58,444 nt of DNA from an uncultured Agathobaculum sp. (GCA_944384725.1 CALWUJ010000011.1:1-58444); one strand, 5' to 3'; shown: positions 9,060-18,374, counted from the stretch's first letter. The notes: generated by a model not told the origin, from the sequence alone. A program made the numbers and translations.

Positions 9060-9383
9060 ATGAAAATGGTACTTGCGATCATCAATTATGATGATGCTCA
9101 GGACGTAATCAATAATCTGATGAAAGCCGGTTTCCAGATCACCAAGCTGGCGACCACCGGCGGTTTTCTCAAGGCCGGCAACGTGACCATTTTGATCGGT
9201 CTGGATGAATCCAAGCTGGACGAATGCTTCGACATCATCCGCGAGCATTCTTCCTCGCGCAAGCAGATCATCCCTACCACGGCCGAGTTGGGCATGGGCT
9301 TCTTCCCGTCCACACCCGTGCAAGTCGAGGTTGGCGGCGCGACTGTGTTCGTTTTGAACGTTGAGCGCTTTGAAAAGCTGTGA
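9060..9383 (+). CDS. darA: Cyclic-di-AMP receptor, PII-like
   Basis: This 107-residue protein belongs to the DarA/PstA (YaaQ) family of PII-like trimers that bind c-di-AMP. The sequence MKMVLAIINYDDAQDVINNLMKAGFQITKLATTGGFLKAGN gives the conserved first strand-helix unit and the TTGGFL loop that contacts the ligand. The large loop ahead of FVLNVERFEKL is typical. Length is normal. AAAGGAGG lies 10 bases ahead of the ATG. It follows the decarboxylase by 25 bases and its stop overlaps the GTG start of holB. Its downstream target is unknown in any species. Confidence 0.9.
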   Translation: MKMVLAIINYDDAQDVINNLMKAGFQITKLATTGGFLKAGNVTILIGLDESKLDECFDIIREHSSSRKQIIPTTAELGMGFFPSTPVQVEVGGATVFVLNVERFEKL

Positions 9384-10258
9384 TCTCATTTGACGCACTG
9401 CCGGGTAACGCGGCGCTCAAACGCGCGCTGCAAAACGCGCTGGCTGACCGTTTTCCGCAGGCTGTTCTGCTTTCCGGGGACGATTCCGCAGCGCTGGCGG
9501 CATGGTCGGACACATTGGCCGCAGGCATCCTATGCGAAAGCGCGGGATCGCGCCCGTGCGGGACATGCCTTTCCTGCCGCAAGGTAAGTGAGGGCGTGCA
9601 CCCCGACCTGACCCTGATTGACGAAGGGGAAAACGAGCTGAAGGTCGATCTGGCGCGCCGCCTCAAGGCGGAAAACGCCATTATACCGAACGACGGCGAG
9701 CGCCGCGTGACCATCATTCGGCATGCGCAGAACCTCAACCCCATGGCGCAGAACGCCCTGCTCAAAGAGCTGGAAGAGCCGCCGTCCTATGCCTTTTTCG
9801 TGCTCACCGCCGAGCAGCCGGACACCTTATTGCAGACCGTCCGCTCGCGCTGCACCAAATTCGCGCTCGTCCCGCAGGAGGAAGCAGCCGGGGACGGCGA
9901 AGCTGCTGCGCTCCTTGCGCCCTATCTGGAGGCGATCGCCCAGCGCCGCGAGGATCGGATGATGCTCGCCGCGCTTGCGCTGGAAAAAACGCCGCGCCGG
10001 GCTCTGCTGGGTGTGATCGGTGTGCTGCAAAGCGCGCTGCGTGACGCGATTTTTGCCGCAAAGGGATTGCCGCAGCCGCCGGTTGTGGCGGCGCTGCGTG
10101 GGCAGACACAGGCGCTGGCAGGCGCTGTGAGCGCTGCACGACTGCTGGAGCTATATGATTTTTTGAGCGTGCTGACCGACCGCGTCTCCCGTAATGCGGC
10201 GGCCGCAGCGGTGACTTGCGCGCTGACAAGCGATGCATACCGCATCTGCTTTTTATAA
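9380..10258 (+). CDS. holB: DNA polymerase III subunit delta'
   Basis: The 292-residue clamp-loader subunit is recognised by its AAA+ core. As is usual for delta', the Walker A region (LLSGDDSAAL) has no working P-loop. Four cysteines (C-x8-C-x2-C-x2-C, from CESAGSRPC) make the zinc module, followed by HPDLTLI. The NALLKELEEPPSYAFFVL block and the SRC motif (TVRSRC) with the arginine finger are intact. It starts at a GTG overlapping the darA stop (GTGA), so translation is coupled. It acts in the clamp loader with DnaX and HolA to load the beta clamp. The C-terminal 90 residues are less conserved. Confidence 0.92.
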   Translation: MISFDALPGNAALKRALQNALADRFPQAVLLSGDDSAALAAWSDTLAAGILCESAGSRPCGTCLSCRKVSEGVHPDLTLIDEGENELKVDLARRLKAENAIIPNDGERRVTIIRHAQNLNPMAQNALLKELEEPPSYAFFVLTAEQPDTLLQTVRSRCTKFALVPQEEAAGDGEAAALLAPYLEAIAQRREDRMMLAALALEKTPRRALLGVIGVLQSALRDAIFAAKGLPQPPVVAALRGQTQALAGAVSAARLLELYDFLSVLTDRVSRNAAAAAVTCALTSDAYRICFL

Positions 10259-10275
10259 TGTAGGAGGATCAATTT

Positions 10276-11367
10276 TTGACAACGATTATTGGAGTCCGCT
10301 TCAAAGCGGGCGGAAAAGTGTATTATTTTGATCCGCAGGGCACGCCGGTGTCCGCGGGCGAGGATGTGATCGTGGAGACGACGCGCGGGCTGGAATACGG
10401 CCAATGCGTGCAGGGCAACACGGATGTGCCCGACCAGACGGTTGTGCAGCCGCTCAAGCGTATGGTGCGCGTGGCGACCGATGCGGACAAAAAGACGCTC
10501 GAGCGAAACAAAAAGCGTGCGGACGAAGCGTTTATCATTTGCAAGCGCAAGATCGAAGAGCGCGGGCTGGAAATGAATCTGGTCACGGCAGAATGCACGT
10601 TCGACATGAACAAAATGCTGTTTTACTTCACTGCGGACGGTCGTGTGGACTTCCGCGAGCTGGTCAAGGATCTGGCCAGCGTGTTCCGCACGCGCATCGA
10701 ATTGCGTCAGATCGGCGTGCGCGATGAAGCGAAGATGATCGGCGGACTGGGCACCTGCGGACGCGAGCTGTGCTGCTGCTCGTATCTGGAGGATTTTCAC
10801 CCGGTTTCGATCAATATGGCAAAGGATCAGAATTTGTCGCTCAATCCGGCGAAGATTTCGGGCGTGTGCGGCCGACTGATGTGCTGCCTGAAATATGAGC
10901 ACGAAGCCTATGCCGAGCTGCAAAAGGTGACCCCCAAGCAGGGCAGCGTTGTCGATACGCCGGAAGGGCGCGGCAAGGTCATCACGACCCAGATGCTGCG
11001 CGGCACCTGCAAGGTGCAGTTGGATGACAGCCCTGAGCATTCGCTGACCGAATTCCAGTGCACGGACTGCTGTGTGGTCAAGGGTGCGTGTCGCAACCGG
11101 CAGAACGCTGCCGCTATGGCGGAAGAGCGCCGCCGCATGGAGCAGGAAGCCGCAAAACAGCAAAAAAAGCAGCAGGCTGATGCCGAGGATGCGCCGGAAG
11201 AGGCGCAGGACGAGCAGCACGCCGAAGGCGCTGCACCTGCAGAAGGCGCGCCGCGCCGCCGCCGTCGTCGAGGTGGGCGTCGCCGCCATAAGCCGCAGAA
11301 TGCGGAAAATGCGGGCGGTGCCGAGCAAGCACCCGCGCAGGAGCATGCGCCTGCCGGTCAGGAATGA
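10276..11367 (+). CDS. ricT: RicT/YaaT-like PSP1-domain protein with arginine-rich tail
   Basis: This 363-residue protein starts at a TTG with AGGAGG upstream. The PSP1 domain occupies about residues 1-270. The cysteine cluster CGRELCCCSYLEDF and CGRLMCCLKYEHEAY matches the Fe-S binding Cys set of RicT (YaaT). In Bacillus, RicT with RicA and RicF directs RNase Y to mRNA and affects sporulation and competence. After residue 275 there is a charged extension: a Glu/Gln-rich stretch predicted as coiled coil, then RRRRRRGGRRRHK, then an Ala/Glu/Gln end. This extension is not part of the usual 275-residue protein and may bind RNA. It ends the conserved block and is followed by a terminator. Confidence 0.88.
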   Translation: MTTIIGVRFKAGGKVYYFDPQGTPVSAGEDVIVETTRGLEYGQCVQGNTDVPDQTVVQPLKRMVRVATDADKKTLERNKKRADEAFIICKRKIEERGLEMNLVTAECTFDMNKMLFYFTADGRVDFRELVKDLASVFRTRIELRQIGVRDEAKMIGGLGTCGRELCCCSYLEDFHPVSINMAKDQNLSLNPAKISGVCGRLMCCLKYEHEAYAELQKVTPKQGSVVDTPEGRGKVITTQMLRGTCKVQLDDSPEHSLTEFQCTDCCVVKGACRNRQNAAAMAEERRRMEQEAAKQQKKQQADAEDAPEEAQDEQHAEGAAPAEGAPRRRRRRGGRRRHKPQNAENAGGAEQAPAQEHAPAGQE

Positions 11368-11403
11368 CCAACAATCTGGTTTCATCGGAAAAATATGCAA
11401 AAT

Positions 11404-11436
11404 GCTGTCCCCTGCCGGTCAGGGGACGGCTTTTTT
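11404..11436 (+). terminator. Terminator after ricT
   Basis: An 11-bp stem GCTGTCCCCTG/CAGGGGACGGC (one G-U pair; arms 11404-11414 and 11420-11430) is followed by six T. Confidence 0.85.
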
Positions 11437-11510
11437 GCATGCTTCAATTGCAATAAAAATGTAATATTGGGCGCACTTGTGTCACAAATGTTACACTTTT
11501 CCGCCTGCTA

Positions 11511-11539
11511 TTGAGCGGCATGCAGGAAAAGGATATAAT
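11511..11539 (+). promoter_or_regulatory. Promoter for the WG-repeat SLH protein
   Basis: TTGAGC (11511-11516) and TATAAT (11534-11539) are 17 bases apart, about 35 bases upstream of the start at 11573. Confidence 0.55.
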
Positions 11540-11572
11540 TTATATATCAATAATCCAAGGATGGAAAAATCT

Positions 11573-13843
11573 ATGCTCAAGAAAACCATATCCGCCTTGT
11601 TTGTGGCGTTTCTCATGATAATAGGCGCTTCTGCCGAGGGAACGATTTTCCCGGCGCAGCGTACGGATGTTGACGGCGTGACCCGGTACGGCTATCTGGA
11701 TGAAGAGGGCCGCACGGTGCTGGCGTTTGCCTATCGGCAGGCTGGCGAGTTTGCCGAATGCGGGCTGGCAGCGGTCGAGGACGACAAAAACCAGACCGCG
11801 GTGATTGACCGCACGGGTTATGTGATCGTGGATTACACGGACGCACCGGTTTCGGTCGAGTTTTCGGACGACGCAATCGCTTACCGTTATGCTGACCACA
11901 GCGTATATTACACGCTCGAGGGCGAGAAAATTGGCTCTTACGCAGGGGCTGTGGGCTTCTTTGGGGATGGGCTGCTGTTGTGCAAAAGTGCGGCGTCCGG
12001 CCTGTACTCCTACCTCACCGAAGACGGCAGCCGTGCATTTGAGGGCGAATATAAAAATGCGGGCGCTTTTTCCAGCGGCCGTGCGCTGGTTTATACGACC
12101 GATGGGCAGTATCTGGCCATCGACACCGCGGGGCAGACGCTGTACACGCTGGAAAGCGATACAGAGCCGTGTTATATGACGATCTTCGGGGAGGATACCA
12201 TCGTTCTCTCCAATGGCACGACCAAGGCGCTGTATTCGCTTTCCCGGAACGAGTATCTGACGATCTTCCGGTACAGCGAGGTCAGTGAGTTTCATGACGG
12301 GGTGGCAATGGTCCGCGAAAGCAATCGGTGGGGCCTGATTGATACGACCGGCAAGCTGCTGATCGAGCCGACGTATTATTATCTGTCTTATATGGGCGAA
12401 GGGCTGTATGCCGCCCGCAGCGCGGACGGTTCGGTGGCGGCAGTTGATGCGACCGGCGCGATCGCCTATCGCGTGACCAGCTATGTCGGCGGTTTTAACG
12501 AACTGCATTACGGCCTTTCCTGGCACGGCACGGCAGATGGCAGCCTGATCTTTTTCAAAAAGAACGGCGGCTATTTCGCCAGCCTGAAAAATGCGGAAAA
12601 TCCGACGCTACTCAGCGAAAACGTCGTGCGGGTGACGCAGGACGGCACGCTCAAATACATCAACCTGTCCACGGGAAACACGCTGCTGGAGCAGCCCAAA
12701 ACCTTTGATCTGGGCAGCGGCATTACAGCAAAAACCGTGCATTATCAGAAGTTCATGGGTTATCAGGCAGATGGTACGGAGCACGGCTGGAACGTGGACT
12801 TTCCGGAAATCAGTGGTCTTTCCGACGAAAAGATGCAGAAAACCATCAACGATGCCATCCGGGCGTTTTTCCTCAAGGGTCCTTCGGTCAGTGCAGAGTA
12901 CGAAGCACTGGAGGGTAGCTACGGCGCTTCGGTAGAGGGGGCGGTGCTGGTTGTCTGGGCGAGCTGCATCAGCGGACGGGGCGCAGGTGCATCGGTGTGG
13001 AACGACTCTCTGGCCTTCGATCTGCGTACAGGCGAGCAATATAAAATCAGCGATCTGCTGGTCAGCGGCTATATGGATACGGTCAAGCAGTTGCTGCCCG
13101 AGGAACATGAGATTTACCTGTACAGTTTCCCACGCATGAGCAAGAAAGGCGTAACCTTTTACTATAATGAATATGAAAGCGAGACAAGCCGCGCTTATAC
13201 CGAGAGCTATCTGCTCACATTTGAGCAACTGGGCGATGTGGTGGACAAAGAAAGTGCATGCTATCAGGCGCTGAATACCTCGCTGGTCAAGCCAACGGTT
13301 ACGGTGGCGGGTTTTTCCGATGTGCATGTCAACCACTGGGCGGCGGACTATATCCGCACGGTTGCGGAAAAGGGTCTGATGCAAGGCGCGGGCGGCAAAT
13401 TCCGTCCGGATGAGCACATCACACAGGCTGAAGTCTGTGCCACGATCGCGCGCAGCCTGTCGCTGGAGAAAGACGGCGAAAGCAGCATGGAGGGCATCGA
13501 CGAAACGGCATGGTACGCCGGTGAGGTCAATGCAGTCTGGGCTGCGGGCCTGCTCGATGGGCTGGAAACAGATTTTCAGCCGAACAGCGTGATGATGCGG
13601 GTGGATGCGGCGCAGCTGTTTGCCAACGTGCTGGTGCAGCAGGGCGCTGCGCTGCCGGATGAAAAGACCACGGAGGAAACGCTGGCTTCGTTCAAGGATG
13701 CAGCGGAAATTCCGCAGGAGCGCCGTGCGGCGGTGGTGCTGTGCATGCAGAAAGGGCTGATCAAGGGTTATACGGATGGCTATTTCCGGCCGGAGAACAG
13801 CTTTACCCGCGCAGAGTTTGCCAAGCTGCTGACGCTGATCTGA
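11573..13843 (+). CDS. WG-repeat and SLH-domain cell-surface protein
   Basis: This 756-residue exported protein has a signal peptide (about 1-21, MLKKTISALFVAFLMIIGASA). Residues 25-400 contain WG repeats such as RYGYLDEEGRTVLAF and RWGLIDTTGKLLIEPTY. Residues 430-560 look like a DUF3298/RsiV-type domain (INDAIRAFF...LAFDLRTGEQYKISDLL). Three SLH modules (about 575-755; FSDVHVNHWAADYI, ETAWYAGEVNAVW, YFRPENSFTRAEFAKLL) anchor it to the wall polymer. I chose ATG 11573 because AAGGATGG lies 5 bases upstream and the signal peptide begins there; an ATG at 11561 is possible. The function is unknown. It may be an adhesin or wall-associated sensor. The next gene is another SLH protein. Confidence 0.85.
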   Translation: MLKKTISALFVAFLMIIGASAEGTIFPAQRTDVDGVTRYGYLDEEGRTVLAFAYRQAGEFAECGLAAVEDDKNQTAVIDRTGYVIVDYTDAPVSVEFSDDAIAYRYADHSVYYTLEGEKIGSYAGAVGFFGDGLLLCKSAASGLYSYLTEDGSRAFEGEYKNAGAFSSGRALVYTTDGQYLAIDTAGQTLYTLESDTEPCYMTIFGEDTIVLSNGTTKALYSLSRNEYLTIFRYSEVSEFHDGVAMVRESNRWGLIDTTGKLLIEPTYYYLSYMGEGLYAARSADGSVAAVDATGAIAYRVTSYVGGFNELHYGLSWHGTADGSLIFFKKNGGYFASLKNAENPTLLSENVVRVTQDGTLKYINLSTGNTLLEQPKTFDLGSGITAKTVHYQKFMGYQADGTEHGWNVDFPEISGLSDEKMQKTINDAIRAFFLKGPSVSAEYEALEGSYGASVEGAVLVVWASCISGRGAGASVWNDSLAFDLRTGEQYKISDLLVSGYMDTVKQLLPEEHEIYLYSFPRMSKKGVTFYYNEYESETSRAYTESYLLTFEQLGDVVDKESACYQALNTSLVKPTVTVAGFSDVHVNHWAADYIRTVAEKGLMQGAGGKFRPDEHITQAEVCATIARSLSLEKDGESSMEGIDETAWYAGEVNAVWAAGLLDGLETDFQPNSVMMRVDAAQLFANVLVQQGAALPDEKTTEETLASFKDAAEIPQERRAAVVLCMQKGLIKGYTDGYFRPENSFTRAEFAKLLTLI

Positions 13844-13853
13844 GCGGCGTTTC

Positions 13854-13893
13854 GGGCTGCGAATCCGGGAAAACGGAATTTGCAGCCCCTTTT
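13854..13893 (+). terminator. Terminator after the WG/SLH gene
   Basis: GGGCTGC (13854-13860) pairs with GCAGCCC (13882-13888), with further pairing inside (CCG/CGG), followed by CTTTTCTTT. Confidence 0.65.
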
Positions 13894-14050
13894 CTTTCCC
13901 ATCAGGCACGGAAAAACTGACCGGAAATGCCGTATTCCGGAAAGATGTACCGGATTGTGGCAGTTCTTTGCCGCCTTTCCTAAAAAAACAGTACACAAAT
14001 GACGAAAACAATGGTAAAATAGGGATAATGAAACCAAAGAGGTGATAGCT

Positions 14051-16627
14051 GTGAAAAGATTTCTATCCGCCGTGCTGGCGGTTGCCCTGCTTTTGTGCAC
14101 GCTGCCGGCGGCGTTTGCTGCTTCCGACATCGAAAAGCACTGGGCGAAACCATACCTGCTGGGACTCAATGAGCTTGGAGTAATCAACCCATCTTCGGAA
14201 GGCAAATATACGCCCGATCAGGTGATCCGGCGATGGGAGTTTATGCGCTATATAAACCGTGCTTTCGGGTTTACGGAAAAGGCTTCGATCAGTTTTTCCG
14301 ACGTCAGCAGCGATTCGCTCTATTATGAGACCGTGCAGATTGCCGTTAAGTATGGCTACATCAACGGCGTCGGCAACGATAAGATGGACCCGGAGGGCAC
14401 GCTGACGCGCGAGCAGGCGGCAACCATTCTCGGTCGTCTGCACAAGTATACGCCGAGCGCCGACCTGTCCGAGTTGAACAGCTTTACGGACAGAGAGATG
14501 CTGAGCGATTACAGCAAGCCCTATGTAGCGGAAGCGGTTGCGCAAGGCTATATCAATGGTTATACCGACGGCACCTTCAAGCCGCAGGGCAAGATTACCC
14601 GCGGTGAGATTGCCAAGATCCTGTATTATTTCCTCGGCTCTTCGCTGAACACCTCGGGCAAGTCTTATACCGGGGATGATCTGAACACTGACACCAAGAA
14701 TGTAACGATCTCCGCGCCCTGCTCGTTGTCCAATGCGACGATCGACGGTAACCTGTTCATCACTGAGGGCGTGCTTTCTGACAATGTCAACCTGACCAAC
14801 GTCACGGTAAGGGGCGATATCATCGTCAGCAGCGGCAATGTCACGCTGGACGGTGTTTCTACGCTGAACATGACGGTGTCCAATTCGCTGGGCCTGACAC
14901 CGCAGGTCACCTGCACAGGCAACAGCAATATCGGTGAAACCGAGGTGCAGACTTCCGCGTCGCTGACCGAATCCTATCTTAGCGCATTGGCCGGCGGTTT
15001 TGCCGATCTGCTCGTGACCGGCAACAACCTGTCGCTGACGCTGGATGCGGCGGTTTGGGATGTGACCACATCCGGCAAGGCCTCGATCCTGACCACGGGC
15101 AGCACGTCTATCAGTGAACTGACTGCAAACGCAGAAACGACCGTCACCGGCGGCGGTTCCATCCAGTCTGCGGTGCTCACCGTGTCCGGCTGCGATCTGA
15201 TGATGCAGCCTGATACCTATTCTCTGGGCGGCGGCGTGACTGCGGTCATCGCTGGTCAGTCGGTTTCTTCATCCACAAGTGTGTCGGTTTCCCCGTCCAC
15301 GATCTCGCTGGACGTCAACAACCAGAATGCGATCGCGCATTATTATGACTTTACCTTCAATGCGGACAAGAACGATCTGATGCGCGTCTCGGTGGACAAC
15401 AAAATACTGAGTCAAGGCACGGATTATAATATGCTGGCCGACAAAAACGGCATCCGTATCTATAAGACCTATCTTTCCACGCTGAAAGAGGGCGCTTACA
15501 CCGTTGAATTGCTGTTTGTGGACGGTTCCAAGGCGGCAATTGGCATTCTGGTCGGAGACTCGGCGCAGAGCTCGGTCAGCCCGGCGCAGCTTACTTTTGA
15601 TAAGTTCGATCAATCCACCGGTTATACCGATCTGACCCTGACCGTTGTGCTGCCGTCCGGCACATGGCTGGATACGGTCAAAGTGGGCAGCACGGTGCTG
15701 GAGCGCGGCACGGAGTATCTGTATAACGCCACAAACGGCACGGTCACGCTGCTGCGTGAAGCGCTGGCAAAACGGAGCACGGGCGTCTATTCGGTTACCT
15801 TAGCGCCGAATAAGGGAGCTGCAGGCTCGTGCACGTTGACGATTGTCAATTCCGAGCCGATCAATGAGATTTCGCCCGCAGAGCTGGATTTTGATGCCAA
15901 CACCAGCTCAAGCGGCTATATGGATTTGGCCGTCACCCTCAACACGGCGGAAGGCGCTTCGCTGCAGTACATCCGCGCGCAGGGCAAAAAGCTGGAAGAG
16001 GGCTGGCAGTACCGCATCGACGGCAATTCGGTTGTTATCAGCAAATCCGCGATCTCGGATGTCAATGAGCAAAAGGCGACATATGTCGATTTTACCTTTG
16101 TGATGTCCAATGGCGTAAATCCGGTGCTGCGCGTCAACTATGTGACCACATATCCGTTGACCGCGAGCGTGACGGACGATCTCGGCCTGCCGGTCGAGGG
16201 CGCAACGGTGACGTTCGAGCCGGAAAACGATCCGGACAGCAGCGCGACCCAGACCGCTTACACGGATTCGACCGGTAAAGCGACAGTATACGTCAAGCGC
16301 GGCTCTTACAGGGTAACCGCGACCCATACTCGCTTTACGCAGGCGGTTTCCGCGATTGCAAGCGTCAGCGGAGCTTATACGGCCAAGTTGACGGGTGAGA
16401 TCCTCGAGAACGTTCAGATCGTGGTCACCAATGTGTATGGTGCTCCCCTGTCGGGTGCGATCGTCACGGTCGGCGGCCAGAGCATCACCACCGGCGCGGA
16501 CGGTACGGCTTCCTTCAGCCTGCGCCGCGGCAGTTATATGGCGCAAGTCGTCTGCAACGGCTATAAGACGCAGACCCTGCCCCTGTCTGTCAGCGGCACG
16601 GTACGCGAACGTGTGCAGCTTTCTTAA
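14051..16627 (+). CDS. SLH-anchored surface protein with beta-helix, CBM_X2-like and carboxypeptidase-regulatory-like domains
   Basis: This 858-residue exported protein starts at GTG 14051, 7 bases after AGAGGTG. A signal peptide ending AFA-AS (about 1-25) is followed by three SLH modules (about 27-200). Residues 215-390 are Thr/Ser/Val-rich short repeats (NATIDGNLFITEG, NLTNVTVRGDIIV) like a right-handed beta-helix. Three related modules of about 90 residues (about 410-690; each opens SPxxLxFD or SPSTISLD and holds a Y-x-D-L/F-T-F strand) resemble CBM_X2 Ig-like domains. Two C-terminal repeats (about 705-855; LPVEGATVTFE and APLSGAIVTVGG) resemble carboxypeptidase-regulatory-like folds. It has no catalytic domain I can see and is probably an S-layer-type adhesin or carbohydrate-binding scaffold. 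Confidence 0.85.
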   Translation: MKRFLSAVLAVALLLCTLPAAFAASDIEKHWAKPYLLGLNELGVINPSSEGKYTPDQVIRRWEFMRYINRAFGFTEKASISFSDVSSDSLYYETVQIAVKYGYINGVGNDKMDPEGTLTREQAATILGRLHKYTPSADLSELNSFTDREMLSDYSKPYVAEAVAQGYINGYTDGTFKPQGKITRGEIAKILYYFLGSSLNTSGKSYTGDDLNTDTKNVTISAPCSLSNATIDGNLFITEGVLSDNVNLTNVTVRGDIIVSSGNVTLDGVSTLNMTVSNSLGLTPQVTCTGNSNIGETEVQTSASLTESYLSALAGGFADLLVTGNNLSLTLDAAVWDVTTSGKASILTTGSTSISELTANAETTVTGGGSIQSAVLTVSGCDLMMQPDTYSLGGGVTAVIAGQSVSSSTSVSVSPSTISLDVNNQNAIAHYYDFTFNADKNDLMRVSVDNKILSQGTDYNMLADKNGIRIYKTYLSTLKEGAYTVELLFVDGSKAAIGILVGDSAQSSVSPAQLTFDKFDQSTGYTDLTLTVVLPSGTWLDTVKVGSTVLERGTEYLYNATNGTVTLLREALAKRSTGVYSVTLAPNKGAAGSCTLTIVNSEPINEISPAELDFDANTSSSGYMDLAVTLNTAEGASLQYIRAQGKKLEEGWQYRIDGNSVVISKSAISDVNEQKATYVDFTFVMSNGVNPVLRVNYVTTYPLTASVTDDLGLPVEGATVTFEPENDPDSSATQTAYTDSTGKATVYVKRGSYRVTATHTRFTQAVSAIASVSGAYTAKLTGEILENVQIVVTNVYGAPLSGAIVTVGGQSITTGADGTASFSLRRGSYMAQVVCNGYKTQTLPLSVSGTVRERVQLS

Positions 16628-16641
16628 ACCAGAATAAAAAA

Positions 16642-16672
16642 GCCGTCCGGTTTATGCCGGACGGCTTTTTTT
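16642..16672. terminator. Bidirectional terminator between the SLH gene and the CBS gene
   Basis: The stem GCCGTCCGG/CCGGACGGC (16642-16650 with 16657-16665) is flanked by A6 on the left and T7 on the right, serving convergent genes. Confidence 0.9.
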
Positions 16673-16686
16673 ACGAAACGATGTAC

Positions 16687-17085
16687 TTAATTTTTTTTAC
16701 AGGAGTCCCGCAGAAACTGGATGACATCGCGCCGGGTGATGATGCCGCAGAACATGCCGCGCCCGTCGGTCACAGGAACAAAATTCTGTGCAGAAACCAG
16801 TTCGATCAGGTTCTCCATACGCGCATCAATGCCGACCGAGCGGTGCCGCACGCGGCGGGGCACCTCCCCTGCTGTCATCCGGTCGATCTGTTCGGCTGGA
16901 TGCTCGAGCAGCAAGCGCAAAAAGTCACCCTCTGTGATCGTGCCGGTATAGCGCCCCTTTGGGTCAACCACCGGAATGGCAGTAAAGCCGCTTTCCATCA
17001 TATCGCGCAGTGCCTGCCGCACCGGGCAGTCCTCTGTCAAGTATGAAACCTCCGCCTTGGGCTTGAGGAAAAAAGAGATATTCAT
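16687..17085 (-). CDS. CBS-domain pair protein
   Basis: The protein has 132 residues and consists of little more than two CBS motifs (about 8-60 and 70-130). The first reads MMESGFTAIPVVDPKGRYTGTITEGDFL and the second SAQNFVPVTDGRGMFCGIITRRDVIQFL. Such Bateman modules bind adenine nucleotides and tune partner proteins. There is no catalytic or transport domain here and no linked partner, so the target is unknown. AGGAGG lies 8 bases ahead of the ATG. It is monocistronic. Confidence 0.9.
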   Translation of the reverse strand: MNISFFLKPKAEVSYLTEDCPVRQALRDMMESGFTAIPVVDPKGRYTGTITEGDFLRLLLEHPAEQIDRMTAGEVPRRVRHRSVGIDARMENLIELVSAQNFVPVTDGRGMFCGIITRRDVIQFLRDSCKKN

Positions 17086-17245
17086 TGCATATCCTCCTTG
17101 TGGATTCTAATTCTATTTTACGATGCGGTTTTATATTGGTCAACTGATTCTGGTCAATACTAACAATTTATTAACAATTGATTCGCTGCTTCTTATCTGT
17201 TTTGACGGAAAAGACGAGCTTTTTAGAAAAAAGTAAGCAATGGGC

Positions 17246-17274
17246 TTGACGAAAACGCTTTGAACTGATAAACT
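17246..17274 (+). promoter_or_regulatory. Promoter for the ABC transporter operon
   Basis: TTGACG (17246-17251) and TAAACT (17269-17274) are 17 bases apart. A small leader hairpin (GGGATGG/CCATTCC, 17282-17301) follows before the ribosome site. I see no T-box or known riboswitch. Confidence 0.6.
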
Positions 17275-17337
17275 GTAAAAGCGGGATGGGTTTTTCCATT
17301 CCTTACTATGCATTTTACGCAGAAAAGGAGTTTTCAC

Positions 17338-18351
17338 ATGAAGAAGAGATTACTCGCCGCGTTGATGGCCGGCGCAATGGCCCTGACCATGACCGCTTGC
17401 GGCGGCACGAACAGCGATACTGCAAATTCGGATGCGAACGACACAGCCAATGGCGGCGGCGTCGGTGACTACAAGGTCGGCGTGGTGCAGCTGGTGCAGC
17501 ACGAAGCGCTCGACGCTGCATCACAGGGCTTTAAAGACAAGCTGGAAGAAATGATCTCGGAGGCCGGCGGCACGGTTGACGTGCAGGTACAGAACGCCTC
17601 CAATGATTCGGCTAACTGCACGACAATTGTCAACAGCTTTGTTTCTTCCGGTGTAGATCTGATCATGGCAAATGCAACGCCCGCGCTGCAGGCAGCGCAG
17701 GCGGGCACGGCAGATATTCCGATCCTCGGCACCTCGGTTTCGGACTACGGCACCGCGCTGGGCCTTTCCGAGTGGACCGGCAAGACTGGTACCAACATCT
17801 CGGGTACGACCGACCTTGCGCCGCTCGACGGTCAGGCGGAGATGCTGCAGGAGCTGTTCCCGGATGCGAAGAACGTCGGCCTGCTGTACTGCTCGGGTGA
17901 GCCGAACTCCGCTTACCAGATCAACACCATCAAGCCGATTCTGGAAGGCATGGGCTACACCTGCACCGAGTACGCTTTCACCGACTCCAACGACGTTGCC
18001 TCTGTTGCACAGAACGCAGCTTCCGCGAGTGACGTGATCTATATCCCGACCGATAACACCGCAGCTTCCTGCACGGAAGCGATCGCAAACGTAGTTCTGC
18101 CGGCCAAGGTTCCGGTCATCGCGGGCGAGCAGGGCATCTGCGCGGGCTGCGGCGTGGCGACCCTGTCGATCGACTACTACGAACTGGGCCAGATCACCGG
18201 CGAAATGGCGTATGACATTCTGGTGAACGGTTCCAACCCGGGCGAAATGGAAGTCCAGCCCGCGCCGAACTTCACTAAGATGTACAATGCTGCCAACTGT
18301 GAGGCGCTCGGCATCACCGTGCCGGAGGGTTATACCGCCATCGAGGGTTAA
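17338..18351 (+). CDS. ABC transporter substrate-binding lipoprotein (TrpX-like)
   Basis: This 337-residue lipoprotein has a signal peptide ending in the lipobox MTAC (Cys near residue 20). The mature part is the ABC_sub_bind fold: VGVVQLVQHEALDAASQGF, then the SANCTTIVNSFVSSGVDLIMANATPALQAA block, then PVIAGEQGICAGCGVATLSIDYYELGQ. In streptococci the family carries aromatic amino acids (TrpXYZ); elsewhere the ligand is unknown. AAAGGAG lies 7 bases before the ATG. A permease and an ATPase follow, completing the importer. A partial terminator after this gene probably keeps it at higher level than the membrane parts. Confidence 0.9.
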   Translation: MKKRLLAALMAGAMALTMTACGGTNSDTANSDANDTANGGGVGDYKVGVVQLVQHEALDAASQGFKDKLEEMISEAGGTVDVQVQNASNDSANCTTIVNSFVSSGVDLIMANATPALQAAQAGTADIPILGTSVSDYGTALGLSEWTGKTGTNISGTTDLAPLDGQAEMLQELFPDAKNVGLLYCSGEPNSAYQINTIKPILEGMGYTCTEYAFTDSNDVASVAQNAASASDVIYIPTDNTAASCTEAIANVVLPAKVPVIAGEQGICAGCGVATLSIDYYELGQITGEMAYDILVNGSNPGEMEVQPAPNFTKMYNAANCEALGITVPEGYTAIEG

Positions 18352-18374
18352 TCAATATCCAAAAGACAAAAAAG

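Noticed and set aside
12608-14011. 467-codon minus-strand ORF
   Set aside because: It overlaps a WG-repeat/SLH gene and its terminator and has no recognisable domain.
17086-17337. T-box or tryptophan leader ahead of the TrpX-like gene
   Set aside because: There is no T-box sequence and no Trp-rich leader peptide; only a short hairpin lies ahead of the ribosome site.
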